Of a stretch of DNA of 30,738 nt, positions 15,737 to 24,001 are shown piece after piece. This DNA is from an uncultured Actinomycetes bacterium (GTDB lineage: Bacteria > Actinomycetota > Actinomycetes > S36-B12): contig CALFIA010000247.1 in assembly GCA_937876275.1 (NCBI GenBank), positions 1 to 30,738 on the forward strand, in the 5' to 3' direction. Under the pieces are notes generated by a model that was given only the letters and a program-made list of their open reading frames with translations, did no database searches and was not told the DNA's origin. How positions within the stretch are numbered: position 1 is the first letter of the stretch; every line of letters begins with the position of its first letter. The position numbers and the translations under genes are program-made.

Positions 15737-16936
15737 TTAGAGCTGCCGGTTGTTCACTGACCAGGATCCGCCACTGTTGACCAGTGCTCGAATGCACGCC
15801 CAACCACCCGCGCCGGCATTCGGCCACGGTTCCCACGCCCGCTGCCAGCCGCCCGTGACGCCGGTCCCGTAGGCGTAGACGGAGTCCTGCAGATTCGCGC
15901 ACGTGCCGTCACTGCCCAGCGGCAAGCCCTGTCGGATAACAGTTTCTGGACCGCTCGACGAAAGTTGGGCAGGCGCGGTCATCACCTGACCGCTGAGGCT
16001 GACCGCCACGAAAATGCCGTTCGCATAGGTCACGTCGCGCCAGTTCGTGGTGGTCGCGGGAGTACCCGTAGTCCAGGTGATTCCGTCGGTACTGGTCATG
16101 ACTGCGCCGCCGGTTGGGATTCCGTCACCATCGCCGGCAACCGCTGTCCAGATGCCATTTCCATAGGCGACGGATCGCCAGGGTGCTGAGGTGGACGCGC
16201 TCCGCGAAGTCCAATTCATACCATCGGTACTCGTCATTACCTGGTTAGTGCCCGTGGTTGCGACCGCGACAAAGAGCCCCCCGCCGTAATCAATCCCGTA
16301 CCAATCGCTCGTATCGACCGCACCGTTCGATGTCCAGGTAACGCCGTCAGCGCTCCAGAGAGCCTGAGGAGTTCCGGTGTTAGAGCCGACCGCGGCGAAG
16401 ACGCCGTTGCCGTACGCAACGCTCTTCAGATTGCTTCCACCCGAATATGGGTTTGTTGTCCAACTAATTCCGTCGGGGCTAGTGGCAATCTGCGAGCCTG
16501 GACCGCCTACCGCCACGAAAATGCCGGCTCCGTACGCAACGGAGTAGTAGTTGCTCGCTACGTTGATTGTTCGGGCTGTCCAGGTGAAAGCATCCGTGCT
16601 GGTAAAGGCGACGCCGGTACTCCCAACGGCGACGAAAGTGCCATTCCCGTAGGTGACATCGCGAAGATCCCCTCCGAGGCTTGTCCTGGTCGTCCAGGTG
16701 ATGCCGTCCGAGCTGGTCATGACGTCGGAAACGAAGCCAGTCTTGTTGGACACCGCTACGAAAAGACCATTTCCGTAGGTGATGCCGTCCCACTTCGCTG
16801 CTAAGGAAGCTGCTTGTGACGTCCAGGTGAGTGTTCCGCTGCTGGCTTGAGCAGAGGGCTCGACTCCGATTAGCAGGCCGAATCCGGCCACGAGCGCGAG
16901 GAGTGAGGTCAGAATTCGTCCAGCCATACCTGACAT
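15737..16936 (-). CDS. Secreted seven-repeat beta-propeller protein
   Basis: Exported protein of 399 residues with a signal peptide (about 1-31, cleavage after AQA). Seven repeats of about 40 residues follow, each with a YGNGxFVAVG strand and an Asp-box-like turn SxDGxTWT. The last repeat lacks its final strand, while the mature N-terminus begins with LTWTS, so a seven-bladed propeller closed by the N-terminus is likely. The C-terminal 75 residues form a distinct segment (CANLQDSVYAYGTG, GGWQRAWEPWPNAG, two Cys, Trp-rich), perhaps a surface-binding module. ATG 16936 has AAGGG upstream, ten bases after cwlM. The gene is not part of the conserved trxB-trxA-cwlM block and looks accessory. Ligand and role unknown. 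Confidence 0.8.
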   Translation of the reverse strand: MSGMAGRILTSLLALVAGFGLLIGVEPSAQASSGTLTWTSQAASLAAKWDGITYGNGLFVAVSNKTGFVSDVMTSSDGITWTTRTSLGGDLRDVTYGNGTFVAVGSTGVAFTSTDAFTWTARTINVASNYYSVAYGAGIFVAVGGPGSQIATSPDGISWTTNPYSGGSNLKSVAYGNGVFAAVGSNTGTPQALWSADGVTWTSNGAVDTSDWYGIDYGGGLFVAVATTGTNQVMTSTDGMNWTSRSASTSAPWRSVAYGNGIWTAVAGDGDGIPTGGAVMTSTDGITWTTGTPATTTNWRDVTYANGIFVAVSLSGQVMTAPAQLSSSGPETVIRQGLPLGSDGTCANLQDSVYAYGTGVTGGWQRAWEPWPNAGAGGWACIRALVNSGGSWSVNNRQL

Positions 16937-16946
16937 GTTGGCACCC

Positions 16947-17987
16947 TTAGCCTGGAGCGCAGAATGCGGATAGCGCGCGCGCGATACCCTCGGCGGCCGC
17001 ATCAATGAATGCTGAATCCGCGTGGAGTGCGGCATCACCGGAATTCGAGGCGTAGCCGAGATCGATGCGCACTGCCGGCATTCGGGTCATCCGCAGGAGA
17101 TCCCAGGTACGCGGATGCGAGCGGCAGTCGAGCAGCGTTGTCTGCGCGAGTACCTCGTCTTGAATTCTCTCGGCCAGGGCACGGCCGCCGGTGGAATGGA
17201 CTCCTCCGTGCGGATCGCCGAAGTAAAACGTGGCCAGACCATTCGGGAGATCGCTGGCGGCACTGTCGACGTGGATGGCGATGACGAGATCGGCCTGCAC
17301 GCGGTTGGCGAAGTCAGCACGATCATGCTCGCTGGTCAGCGCCGAGGCCACGGTTCCGTGAGTTAGCAGTACCTGGGTGCCCAGCGCGGCGAGGCGCCCT
17401 TCCACGCGCACTGCAACCGCATGACACAGTGCGCCCGCCGGCTCGGTTCCAGGATCGATGACGATCACCTTGTCGGCGATACCGCTGCGCAGGTCGGACA
17501 AGATCACATGCTCGCGCAAGGTGGCTGAGTTGCCGCCACTAACGGCACGCACGAGTCGTTCGAATGCTCGGAAGGTGTCGGGGCCGCAGATGCCATCGGG
17601 ATTCACTCCGCAGCCGCGCTGGAATTCCCTTACAGCGGTATCGGTATGTGGACCGAACATTCCGTCGGCACGTCCGGAGTCGAAGCCCAGCTGATTGAGC
17701 CTGCGCTGCAACTCCGCGACGTCATCACCGCGCATGAGCGTGCCGGGCACGAATTGCAGAACACGATCACCCAGCTGCCAGCGCGCCTCATCGAGACGCC
17801 GAAAGGTGTCAGGCCCGACGATGCCGTCAGAGGTCAGACCGCGCTCCTGCTGAAATGTGCGAACTGCGACATCGCAGTCGTCATCGAACACATCACTGTG
17901 ATCGGTATCGCTAAGGAGTCCCAGGTGCGCCAGCCGTGCGCGCACCTCCGCGACGGCCGCCCCGGTAGACCCAAGGCGGAGAAGCAC
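16947..17987 (-). CDS. cwlM: CwlM-like pseudo-amidase, regulator of peptidoglycan precursor synthesis
   Basis: Two peptidoglycan-binding-1 domains (about 8-67 and 86-145) precede an Amidase_3-like domain (about 172-346); 346 residues. Order trxB-trxA-cwlM and segments such as RTWDLLRMTRMP match mycobacterial CwlM, an essential cytoplasmic protein that activates MurA rather than cutting peptidoglycan. No signal peptide is present. Zinc-site residues are altered: His of the DPGHGG motif is Thr181 (DPGTEP) and the Glu before GF.SN is Asp309, while His239 remains. It is therefore probably not an active hydrolase. The mycobacterial C-terminal tail with the PknB site seems absent. GTG at 17987 shares one base with the trxA stop; a start at 18218 would only add trxA shadow. 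Confidence 0.85.
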   Translation of the reverse strand: MLLRLGSTGAAVAEVRARLAHLGLLSDTDHSDVFDDDCDVAVRTFQQERGLTSDGIVGPDTFRRLDEARWQLGDRVLQFVPGTLMRGDDVAELQRRLNQLGFDSGRADGMFGPHTDTAVREFQRGCGVNPDGICGPDTFRAFERLVRAVSGGNSATLREHVILSDLRSGIADKVIVIDPGTEPAGALCHAVAVRVEGRLAALGTQVLLTHGTVASALTSEHDRADFANRVQADLVIAIHVDSAASDLPNGLATFYFGDPHGGVHSTGGRALAERIQDEVLAQTTLLDCRSHPRTWDLLRMTRMPAVRIDLGYASNSGDAALHADSAFIDAAAEGIARALSAFCAPG

Positions 17988-18307
17988 TACAGGTACGGAG
18001 CGAGATCCGCGAGGAGTGCGGCCTTCGGCTTCGCGCCGATGATCGACTTCACGATCTGGCCGCCCTGGAAGATATGCAGGGTCGGAATGCTCGTGATGCC
18101 GTACGAGGCCGGGGTTGCCGGGTTCTCGTCGACGTTCATCTTCGCGATGGTGATGCCGTCGTTCTCGGCGGCGATTTCCTCGAGGATCGGGGCGACCATC
18201 TTGCAGGGGCCACACCACTCGGCCCAGAAGTCGACGACGACCGGCTTCGTGCTCATCAGGACGTCATCGGCGAAGCTCGCGTCGGTGACCTTCTTGGTTG
18301 CTCCCAT
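17987..18307 (-). CDS. trxA: Thioredoxin
   Basis: Small cytoplasmic disulfide reductase, 106 residues, that passes electrons from thioredoxin reductase to target proteins. The active site is WCGPC (Cys32, Cys35), with the usual DFWAEWCGPCK context and the cis-proline in SIPTLHIF. The ATG at 18307 has AGAAGGAGA upstream. It lies 53 bases after trxB, so the two are co-expressed, and its TAG stop shares a base with the cwlM GTG. Confidence 0.97.
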   Translation of the reverse strand: MGATKKVTDASFADDVLMSTKPVVVDFWAEWCGPCKMVAPILEEIAAENDGITIAKMNVDENPATPASYGITSIPTLHIFQGGQIVKSIIGAKPKAALLADLAPYL

Positions 18308-18360
18308 GGCTTTCTCCTTCTGTGTGGTCTAGAGGGTACGGGTGAAACTGCGGAAACGCG

Positions 18361-19293
18361 TTATTCGGTGGCAGCGAGGTAGCGCTCGGCGTCAAGGGCT
18401 GCGGCGCAGCCAGAGCCGGCAGCAGTGATCGCCTGGCGGTACGAGTGGTCAATCAGATCGCCGCAGGCGAAGACGCCCTCGAGATTGGTCAGCGAGGTGC
18501 GCTCCTTCACGAGCACATATCCCTCGGCATCGACGTCGACCTGGCCCTTGACGAGCTCGGAGCGGGGATCATGGCCGATCGCGATGAACAGGCCCGTGGC
18601 CGGCAGTTCGCGCTTCTCGCCGGTGACGGTGTCTTCGAGAAGTAGTGCGGAGACCTTCTGATCACCGAGCACGTCAACGACCTGAGAGTTCCAGGCAAAC
18701 TTCATCTTCTCGTTCGCGAGTGCGCGCTCCTGCATGATCTTGCTTCCGCGCAGCTCGCCGCGACGATGCACCAACGTGACTGACTTCGCGAAGCGCGTGA
18801 GGAAGGTGGCCTCCTCAAGAGCGGAATCGCCACCGCCGACAACGGCGATGTCTTGATCGCGGAAGAAGAAGCCGTCGCATGTCGCGCACCATGAGACACC
18901 GTGACCGGAAAGGCGCTTCTCGTTCTCGAGACCGAGCTCGCGGTACCCGGAGCCCATAGCGAGGATGACCGCACGTGCCTGATGCGTAGTGCCCGAACCG
19001 TCGGTCACTGTCTTGACCGGGCCGGTCAGATCAACACTGACGATGTCATCGGTGATGATCTCGGCACCGAAGCGCACGGCCTGCGCACGCATGTTCTCCA
19101 TGAGTGCCGGACCCATGATGCCCTCGGTGAATCCAGGGAAGTTCTCGACCTCAGTGGTGTTCATCAGCGCGCCGCCAGCGGTGACCGAACCTTCGAAGAG
19201 AAGCGGTTCGAGTTGGGCACGAGCTGCGTAGACTCCAGCCGTGTAGCCTGCGGGGCCTGAGCCGATGATGATGACGTTGCGGATGTCGCTCAC
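18361..19293 (-). CDS. trxB: Thioredoxin reductase
   Basis: FAD enzyme, 310 residues, that uses NADPH to reduce thioredoxin. The FAD loop is GSGPAG (11-16), the redox pair is CATC (Cys136, Cys139) and the NADPH loop is GGGDSALEEA. The C-terminal FAD motif is VFACGDLIDHSYRQAITAAGSGCAAA. I chose GTG at 19293, which has AAGGA five bases upstream and gives the normal N-terminus; 19320 would add nine residues. The upstream gap (19294-19410) carries a SigR/SigH-type promoter, so trxB-trxA-cwlM is probably induced by disulfide stress. Confidence 0.96.
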   Translation of the reverse strand: MSDIRNVIIIGSGPAGYTAGVYAARAQLEPLLFEGSVTAGGALMNTTEVENFPGFTEGIMGPALMENMRAQAVRFGAEIITDDIVSVDLTGPVKTVTDGSGTTHQARAVILAMGSGYRELGLENEKRLSGHGVSWCATCDGFFFRDQDIAVVGGGDSALEEATFLTRFAKSVTLVHRRGELRGSKIMQERALANEKMKFAWNSQVVDVLGDQKVSALLLEDTVTGEKRELPATGLFIAIGHDPRSELVKGQVDVDAEGYVLVKERTSLTNLEGVFACGDLIDHSYRQAITAAGSGCAAALDAERYLAATE

Positions 19294-19350
19294 TGAATTC
19301 CTTAGTTCGCCTTCGGGCACGGATCAGCACTGCGAATCCGTAGTCGGTAG

Positions 19351-19376
19351 AACGATTCTAGGGCGTTGGCTATTCC
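19351..19376 (-). promoter_or_regulatory. SigR/SigH-type ECF promoter of trxB
   Basis: The minus strand has GGAAT (19376-19372) and GTT (19353-19351) separated by exactly 18 bases. This is the known consensus for Streptomyces SigR and mycobacterial SigH, which drive trxBA in those genera. It would give a leader of about 50 bases before trxB. Confidence 0.75.
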
Positions 19377-19410
19377 GAGCCGACGCCAAGGAGCACGTGC
19401 CGAGAGCCGA

Positions 19411-20190
19411 CTACCAGTCGACAGAGACCGCGAGCGGCTTAGCACCTTCTGCGTTCATCACGGGTGTGCACGTGGGGTCAACGACCCAGACCGCCAGATC
19501 GCCCTTGGGCGTGGCGACCAGCGCCGACGGTGTGACCATGGACGGCATGTGGTGATCCCAGGTGGAGATCACGATCAGCCCGGCCGGCTTACCTGCGAAG
19601 GTTCCGCGATCCACCACGAGGGCGTGGCCATCCGGGGTACCCGCGAGGGTCTGCACACAGGTACGCAGACTGCTCATATCGGACATGAAGTCGTCACCGG
19701 CCATTGCCGCAACCGCCTGGCGGGGCATCGCATCAACGTCGGCGGCCTTGGTGACGCCCAGCTTGTCGCGGAACAGCGAGGTGATCTGTGATGCCAGCGA
19801 TGTGGCCGAATAGTCAGTACCGCTGGCGGTGAGCCGCGAGGCGGGCGGTTCCGCAGCTGACTTCACCATGACTGAGTCGACTGCGGGCGCCTGCTCAGCT
19901 CCTGCAACAGGAGCGGGCGCCTGCGAGGCATTCGAGACCAGAACACCGCCCAGCACCACGAGGGCGGCGGCCGCAGCAATGCCAGCGACCCAGCGGCCTC
20001 GATGACGGCGTGAGGCCAGCGGCACCACGACGCGCTCGGCCTCGAGAGCGTTCTCGAGCCGAGCCCACACCTCGGGCGGCATGGGGATGTCAGGGGTGTC
20101 AGCGAGGGAGTCAACGTTTTCTCTCAGAAGGTCAGCCACCCACGCCTCGTCGGCGCTCTCGCCAGATGCGTCGACCATGTCGTCAGCCAT
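19411..20190 (-). CDS. rsmA: Probable anti-sigma factor paired with SigM
   Basis: Membrane protein of 259 residues directly downstream of sigM, in the position of mycobacterial RsmA (Rv3912). An acidic cytoplasmic N-terminus (about 1-60) with a helical EVWARLENALEAE segment is followed by one membrane span (about 67-86) and an extracellular domain of about 170 residues with two cysteines. No HxxxCxxC zinc anti-sigma motif is seen, so redox sensing by that route is unlikely. The ATG at 20190 overlaps sigM by 8 bases and follows AGGGGGG; a start at 20238 is less likely. The role is inferred from position and architecture. Confidence 0.8.
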   Translation of the reverse strand: MADDMVDASGESADEAWVADLLRENVDSLADTPDIPMPPEVWARLENALEAERVVVPLASRRHRGRWVAGIAAAAALVVLGGVLVSNASQAPAPVAGAEQAPAVDSVMVKSAAEPPASRLTASGTDYSATSLASQITSLFRDKLGVTKAADVDAMPRQAVAAMAGDDFMSDMSSLRTCVQTLAGTPDGHALVVDRGTFAGKPAGLIVISTWDHHMPSMVTPSALVATPKGDLAVWVVDPTCTPVMNAEGAKPLAVSVDW

Positions 20191-20872
20191 CGTCGTGGTT
20201 CCCCCCCTTCTGGTGCCGTTCGGACTCGTGCGCGTCAAAGTGCGCGGCCTGCCCCGGCGGCGCCAGGGGTATGACGGCAGATTCGGACTCTGGGTTCCGC
20301 AAATAGGAAAGTCGTTTAGCCAACTTCGCCCGACCGCGTGAACAGCGACTCTTCACGGTGCCAGGAGGGCAGCCGAGCATCAAGGCGGCCTGCTCAATCG
20401 ACCAGCCCTCGATATCGACGAGCGCTACTGCCTCGCGCTGATCCTCCGGGAGCTCGGCAAGGGCGGCGGCAATATCAATCTGCAGTTCACGGCGGGCGAT
20501 GCGGTCGTCGGGGTCCGGGAGCGGAATTCCGGTCTCTTCTTCGACGGGGAGAGGCACGGTTGGTCGAATGCTGCGTCGGCGCATTCGGTCAAGGCAGGCA
20601 TTGACGACGATGCGATGCAGCCAGGTGGTGACCTGTGAATCGCCACGAAACTGCGAGGCGCGGCGGTAAGCGGAGATGAGAGCGTCCTGCAAGGCGTCGG
20701 CGGCATCCTCGGGATCACCCGTGGTCTTCAGTGCAACTGCCCACAGGCGGTCACGGTGTCGACGCACGATCTCAGTGAAGGCTTGGGGGTGCCCGGCGAC
20801 GTGAGCGGCAAGCAGCTCGCCATCGCTCGCGAATTCGAGGCTGATCACCTCAGGGGCATCGGACACGGTCAC
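20183..20872 (-). CDS. sigM: ECF RNA polymerase sigma factor, SigM type
   Basis: Extracytoplasmic-function sigma factor of 229 residues. Region 2 (about 32-100) has DALQDALISAYRRASQFRGDSQVTTWLHRIVVNACLDRMRRR. Region 4 (about 130-190) has LPEDQREAVALVDIEGWSIEQAALMLGCPPGTVKSR, which reads the -35. The murJ-pseudokinase-sigM-anti-sigma-trxB order matches mycobacteria. Start GTG at 20872 is 13 bases after the upstream gene. A second GTG at 20866 lies six bases after TAGATT (20878-20873), which would suit a leaderless transcript, so the start is uncertain by two codons. The C-terminal tail is His-rich and polar. Confidence 0.92.
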   Translation of the reverse strand: MTVSDAPEVISLEFASDGELLAAHVAGHPQAFTEIVRRHRDRLWAVALKTTGDPEDAADALQDALISAYRRASQFRGDSQVTTWLHRIVVNACLDRMRRRSIRPTVPLPVEEETGIPLPDPDDRIARRELQIDIAAALAELPEDQREAVALVDIEGWSIEQAALMLGCPPGTVKSRCSRGRAKLAKRLSYLRNPESESAVIPLAPPGQAAHFDAHESERHQKGGNHDDG

Positions 20873-20885
20873 AATCTAGGGGTCA

Positions 20886-22349
20886 CTACGACCTGAATGT
20901 GGCTTCCTTGAGCCCGCCTCGGTACCCACTTCCAGAGGCCGGGAGCTTGGTGAACCACACGAGTACGTAACGACCGGTCACCGGGCGAGGTGATCGAATC
21001 TCAATTTGCTCGCCGGCACCGTCGACTGTCGCGACCGATGACCACAGCGCCGGATCTGGCTGGATGTCGTTCGAGACCCGAATCTGCGCACTCGTGCCTG
21101 TGCCGTCGAACACGAGTAGTGCCGACTGGATGGGTCGAGGCTCGCCGAGATCGAAGACGATGCCCACGCCGCCCTTGCCATCGAGATCTGCTGTGCCGTA
21201 TCTGGCTGTCTGCCAGCCCGTTTCGGGATTTCCGTCGATCGCATTGATGGCATCGGCGTCATTTTCGGTGCCCTTGCGCTTGTCGGGGCGCCCGTTTCCG
21301 TTGTCATCGCCGAAGGGGTCGTAACTTCTCACGGCCAGGATCGGCCAGATCTGGCCGGTAGGCGCCGCGACTGTCGTGGGCGCGATCGACTCAGTGAGGA
21401 TTGCCGTATCGATCGTGATGGATTCGCGCGCACTCGCGCCGCCGCCGAACGACAGAAGCTTGAGCCCGACGAAGCCAAGTCCGATCACCAGGACGATCGC
21501 GACGAGAATCGCAACAACCGGCTGCCAGATGCGACGCTGTCGCTGAACGGCGGTGGTACCTGGGGCAATCGGCGTGACCTGACCGCGCGCATTGCCGAGA
21601 ATCGACAAGAAGCCGTCGATGTCAGTCACGTTCATTACTCCGCGCGGACGCTGCACTGACTGCACGGAACGAGCTATCACGTCGTCGAGTGAACGCGGAA
21701 CGCTTGCACTCACTCGCGAGGGTGACAGCACATGTGCACCCGCGCGCGGTGCAGACTCGATGTTCTCGAGTTCAGGCCCGGGCCATGTTCCGGTGAGCAG
21801 GAGGTAGAGCAAGGAGCCGCAGCCATCGACATCGGCAGCCTGCTTGCTCACAGCGGGATCCAGGACTCCCCACAGTGCCGCATCGATGGCGAGTCCTCTG
21901 ACTCGAACCTCACCGGCATCGGTCACGAAGACCGACGTTGGCCTCAGTCGTCCGTGACTGACATTCGTAGCCAAGCCCGCAGACACGCCAAGTGCCACTT
22001 CGGTAATGAGCTCGACTGCCTCATCGGCCTTTAACGGCCCATCGGCAATGAGCTCGACGAGCGAGCGCCCTGACGCCCATTCACTGATGACGGCCACGTA
22101 GTCGCGTCCGGCATGGCTGGTCTGGAAGATGTCGAGCACGCGCACAAGCCTGCGGTCTTCCACGCGTGCTGCTGCCTGCGCGGAGCCGAGGAATGCGGCA
22201 GCGCGCGGGTCACCTGCATCGAGAAGTCGCAATGACACCAGTCGATCCAGGACGGAGTCGTGTGCTCGCCAGGTGGTGACCGCACGGTCGTCGACGCCGG
22301 GCTCGAGCTGCTCAAGCAGTTCATATCTACCGATGAACAGGCCTTTCAT
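20886..22349 (-). CDS. Pseudokinase with one membrane span and an external discoidin-like domain
   Basis: 487 residues. A Ser/Thr-kinase-like domain (about 8-250) lacks catalytic residues: Arg41 stands at the ATP-lysine position, the HRD loop reads HGR and DFG reads GLA. It should not phosphorylate. One membrane span lies at about 275-299. The outside part contains DPFGDDNGNGRPD, a calcium-loop-like acidic stretch, then a jelly-roll domain resembling F5/8 type C (about 370-485). In Mycobacterium tuberculosis these parts are fused to MurJ (Rv3910), where phosphorylation of the pseudokinase recruits FhaA. Here it is a separate gene whose ATG overlaps the murJ stop (ATGA), as in Streptomyces. 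A role in controlling MurJ is inferred. Confidence 0.85.
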   Translation of the reverse strand: MKGLFIGRYELLEQLEPGVDDRAVTTWRAHDSVLDRLVSLRLLDAGDPRAAAFLGSAQAAARVEDRRLVRVLDIFQTSHAGRDYVAVISEWASGRSLVELIADGPLKADEAVELITEVALGVSAGLATNVSHGRLRPTSVFVTDAGEVRVRGLAIDAALWGVLDPAVSKQAADVDGCGSLLYLLLTGTWPGPELENIESAPRAGAHVLSPSRVSASVPRSLDDVIARSVQSVQRPRGVMNVTDIDGFLSILGNARGQVTPIAPGTTAVQRQRRIWQPVVAILVAIVLVIGLGFVGLKLLSFGGGASARESITIDTAILTESIAPTTVAAPTGQIWPILAVRSYDPFGDDNGNGRPDKRKGTENDADAINAIDGNPETGWQTARYGTADLDGKGGVGIVFDLGEPRPIQSALLVFDGTGTSAQIRVSNDIQPDPALWSSVATVDGAGEQIEIRSPRPVTGRYVLVWFTKLPASGSGYRGGLKEATFRS

Positions 22350-24001
22350 CGGCGAATCTTCCTGCGCACGAGTGCGACGGCCTGGCCGACTTCATGCACG
22401 CGGAGAATCCACGCACACAGGAGATACACGGCAAGTCCGATCAAGGAGATCAGCACGACTTCCTCGAGAACGCCCAGCTTTGAGCGTTCGTAGATCTTGA
22501 CGCCTCGTTCGAGGACGTACGCGTAGGTCGCGAACATGGCGGCAAGCGACACGAGACCCGCAGCGATCAGCTTGATCAACGTGATGACTGTTCGCCCGGT
22601 GTCGAGTCCACCCAGACGCTTGCCCAGGATGATCCACGAGACAACGAAGGCGATCCAGTACGCGATCCCGTAGGAGAGTGCGAGTGAGCCGACCTGGAAG
22701 CCACCAGCGCGCGACGCGTTGAACAGCGGGACCGCGATGGCGAGAAGAACGACATTGAAGCCGACGGTGATCCAGAACGGCGTCTTGGTGTCTTCCAACG
22801 CGTAATAGCCGCGCAGCATGACGTAGAAGAGCGTGAACGGAAGCAGTCCGATCATGAAGACCGAGACGATCGCTCCCATGATTCCCGCCTGTTGCGGGGT
22901 TGCGGCGCCGTAGCCGAAGAGAAGGATTGCCACGCCCGTGCCCACGCACATGAAGATTGCGGCAATCGGAACGATGAGTGCGGCAACCAGTCGCATAGTG
23001 GCGCCAACATCGTCACCGACCTTGCGCAGGTTGCCGTCGTGCGCGACTCGACTGAGCGCGGGAAGCATTGCGGTGACGATCGACACCGTGATGACGCTGT
23101 GCGGAAGCATGAAGACCAGATGGGCTTTTTGGTACGTGGTCAGACCGGCAGCGGCCACTCCTGCGGCTGCCGCATCGACATTGGCCTTTGCTGCCAAGCG
23201 CGTGATCACGATGTAGGCCGCCTGATTGACGAAGACCAGGCCGATTGTCCAGAGAGCAAGCGAACCCGTCTTGCCCAGACCAGTGCCCTTCCAGTCAAAG
23301 CGCGGCTTCCAGTGGTACCCGCTGCGAATCAGTACGGGGATCAGAATGAGTGCCTGAACGACCACGCCGAGGGTTGTACCGATGCCGAGAATCAGTACTT
23401 GCTGCGAGGTGAGCGCACCATCACCTGCCGCTGACGTGCCGGCCACTGCAATGAACAGCAGGAAGGTCGCAATCGCGACCACGTTGTTGGCGATCGGCGC
23501 GAACATCGGCGCACCGAATCGTCCACGTGCGTTGAGTACCTGGCTCAGCATCGTGTAGATGCCGTAGAAGAGCACCTGCGGAAGGCACAGGCGCGCAAAC
23601 GCAACTGCGAGGTCGTACTCATTGGCCGGGTAGTTATCCGGTGTGTAGAGATCGACGATCAATGGGGCGCAGACCACGGCAAGGATCGAGAACACGAGAA
23701 GGATCGAGCCGACGAGAGTGATCAACCGGTCGGCGTATGCGCGCCCGTCATCGGCGTCTTCCTTCATGCGGCGCACGAGCTGCGGTACGAAGACCGCGTT
23801 CAGTGCACCGCCGATCACCAGGATGTAGATCACGGTGGGCAGGGAATTTCCGAGTGAGAACGCATCGGAAACGAGGAAGAAGCCGAGAGCTGCCGTGGCG
23901 GCGATATCGCGGAAGACACCGGTGATTCGCGAGGCGACCGTGCCGGCCGCCATGACAGCACTGGGCTTCATCAGCGACCGTGCCGATGCCGTATTGCTCA
24001 C
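22346..24001 (-). CDS. murJ: Lipid II flippase MurJ (MviN)
   Basis: MOP-superfamily integral membrane protein that flips lipid II across the cytoplasmic membrane for peptidoglycan synthesis. It has 551 residues, consistent with 14 spans. The conserved N-terminus has AAGTVASRITGVFRDIAATAALG and VIGGALNAVFVPQLV, and later ALEDTKTPFWIT. There is no C-terminal pseudokinase fusion. The GTG at 24001 overlaps the upstream stop (GTGA), and the stop overlaps the pseudokinase ATG, so all three are translated in series. Confidence 0.93.
   Translation of the reverse strand: MSNTASARSLMKPSAVMAAGTVASRITGVFRDIAATAALGFFLVSDAFSLGNSLPTVIYILVIGGALNAVFVPQLVRRMKEDADDGRAYADRLITLVGSILLVFSILAVVCAPLIVDLYTPDNYPANEYDLAVAFARLCLPQVLFYGIYTMLSQVLNARGRFGAPMFAPIANNVVAIATFLLFIAVAGTSAAGDGALTSQQVLILGIGTTLGVVVQALILIPVLIRSGYHWKPRFDWKGTGLGKTGSLALWTIGLVFVNQAAYIVITRLAAKANVDAAAAGVAAAGLTTYQKAHLVFMLPHSVITVSIVTAMLPALSRVAHDGNLRKVGDDVGATMRLVAALIVPIAAIFMCVGTGVAILLFGYGAATPQQAGIMGAIVSVFMIGLLPFTLFYVMLRGYYALEDTKTPFWITVGFNVVLLAIAVPLFNASRAGGFQVGSLALSYGIAYWIAFVVSWIILGKRLGGLDTGRTVITLIKLIAAGLVSLAAMFATYAYVLERGVKIYERSKLGVLEEVVLISLIGLAVYLLCAWILRVHEVGQAVALVRRKIRR

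Noticed and set aside
15737..16936. Propeller protein as a sialidase
   Set aside because: Asp-box-like turns occur, but they are shorter than the standard motif and no catalytic Arg triad or Tyr/Glu context is visible.
16947..17987. Active secreted peptidoglycan amidase
   Set aside because: There is no signal peptide and two zinc-site residues are changed; synteny points to regulatory CwlM.
17988..18218. Longer N-terminus for the CwlM-like protein
   Set aside because: The added residues are Arg/His/Pro-rich shadow of trxA and unlike a peptidoglycan-binding domain.
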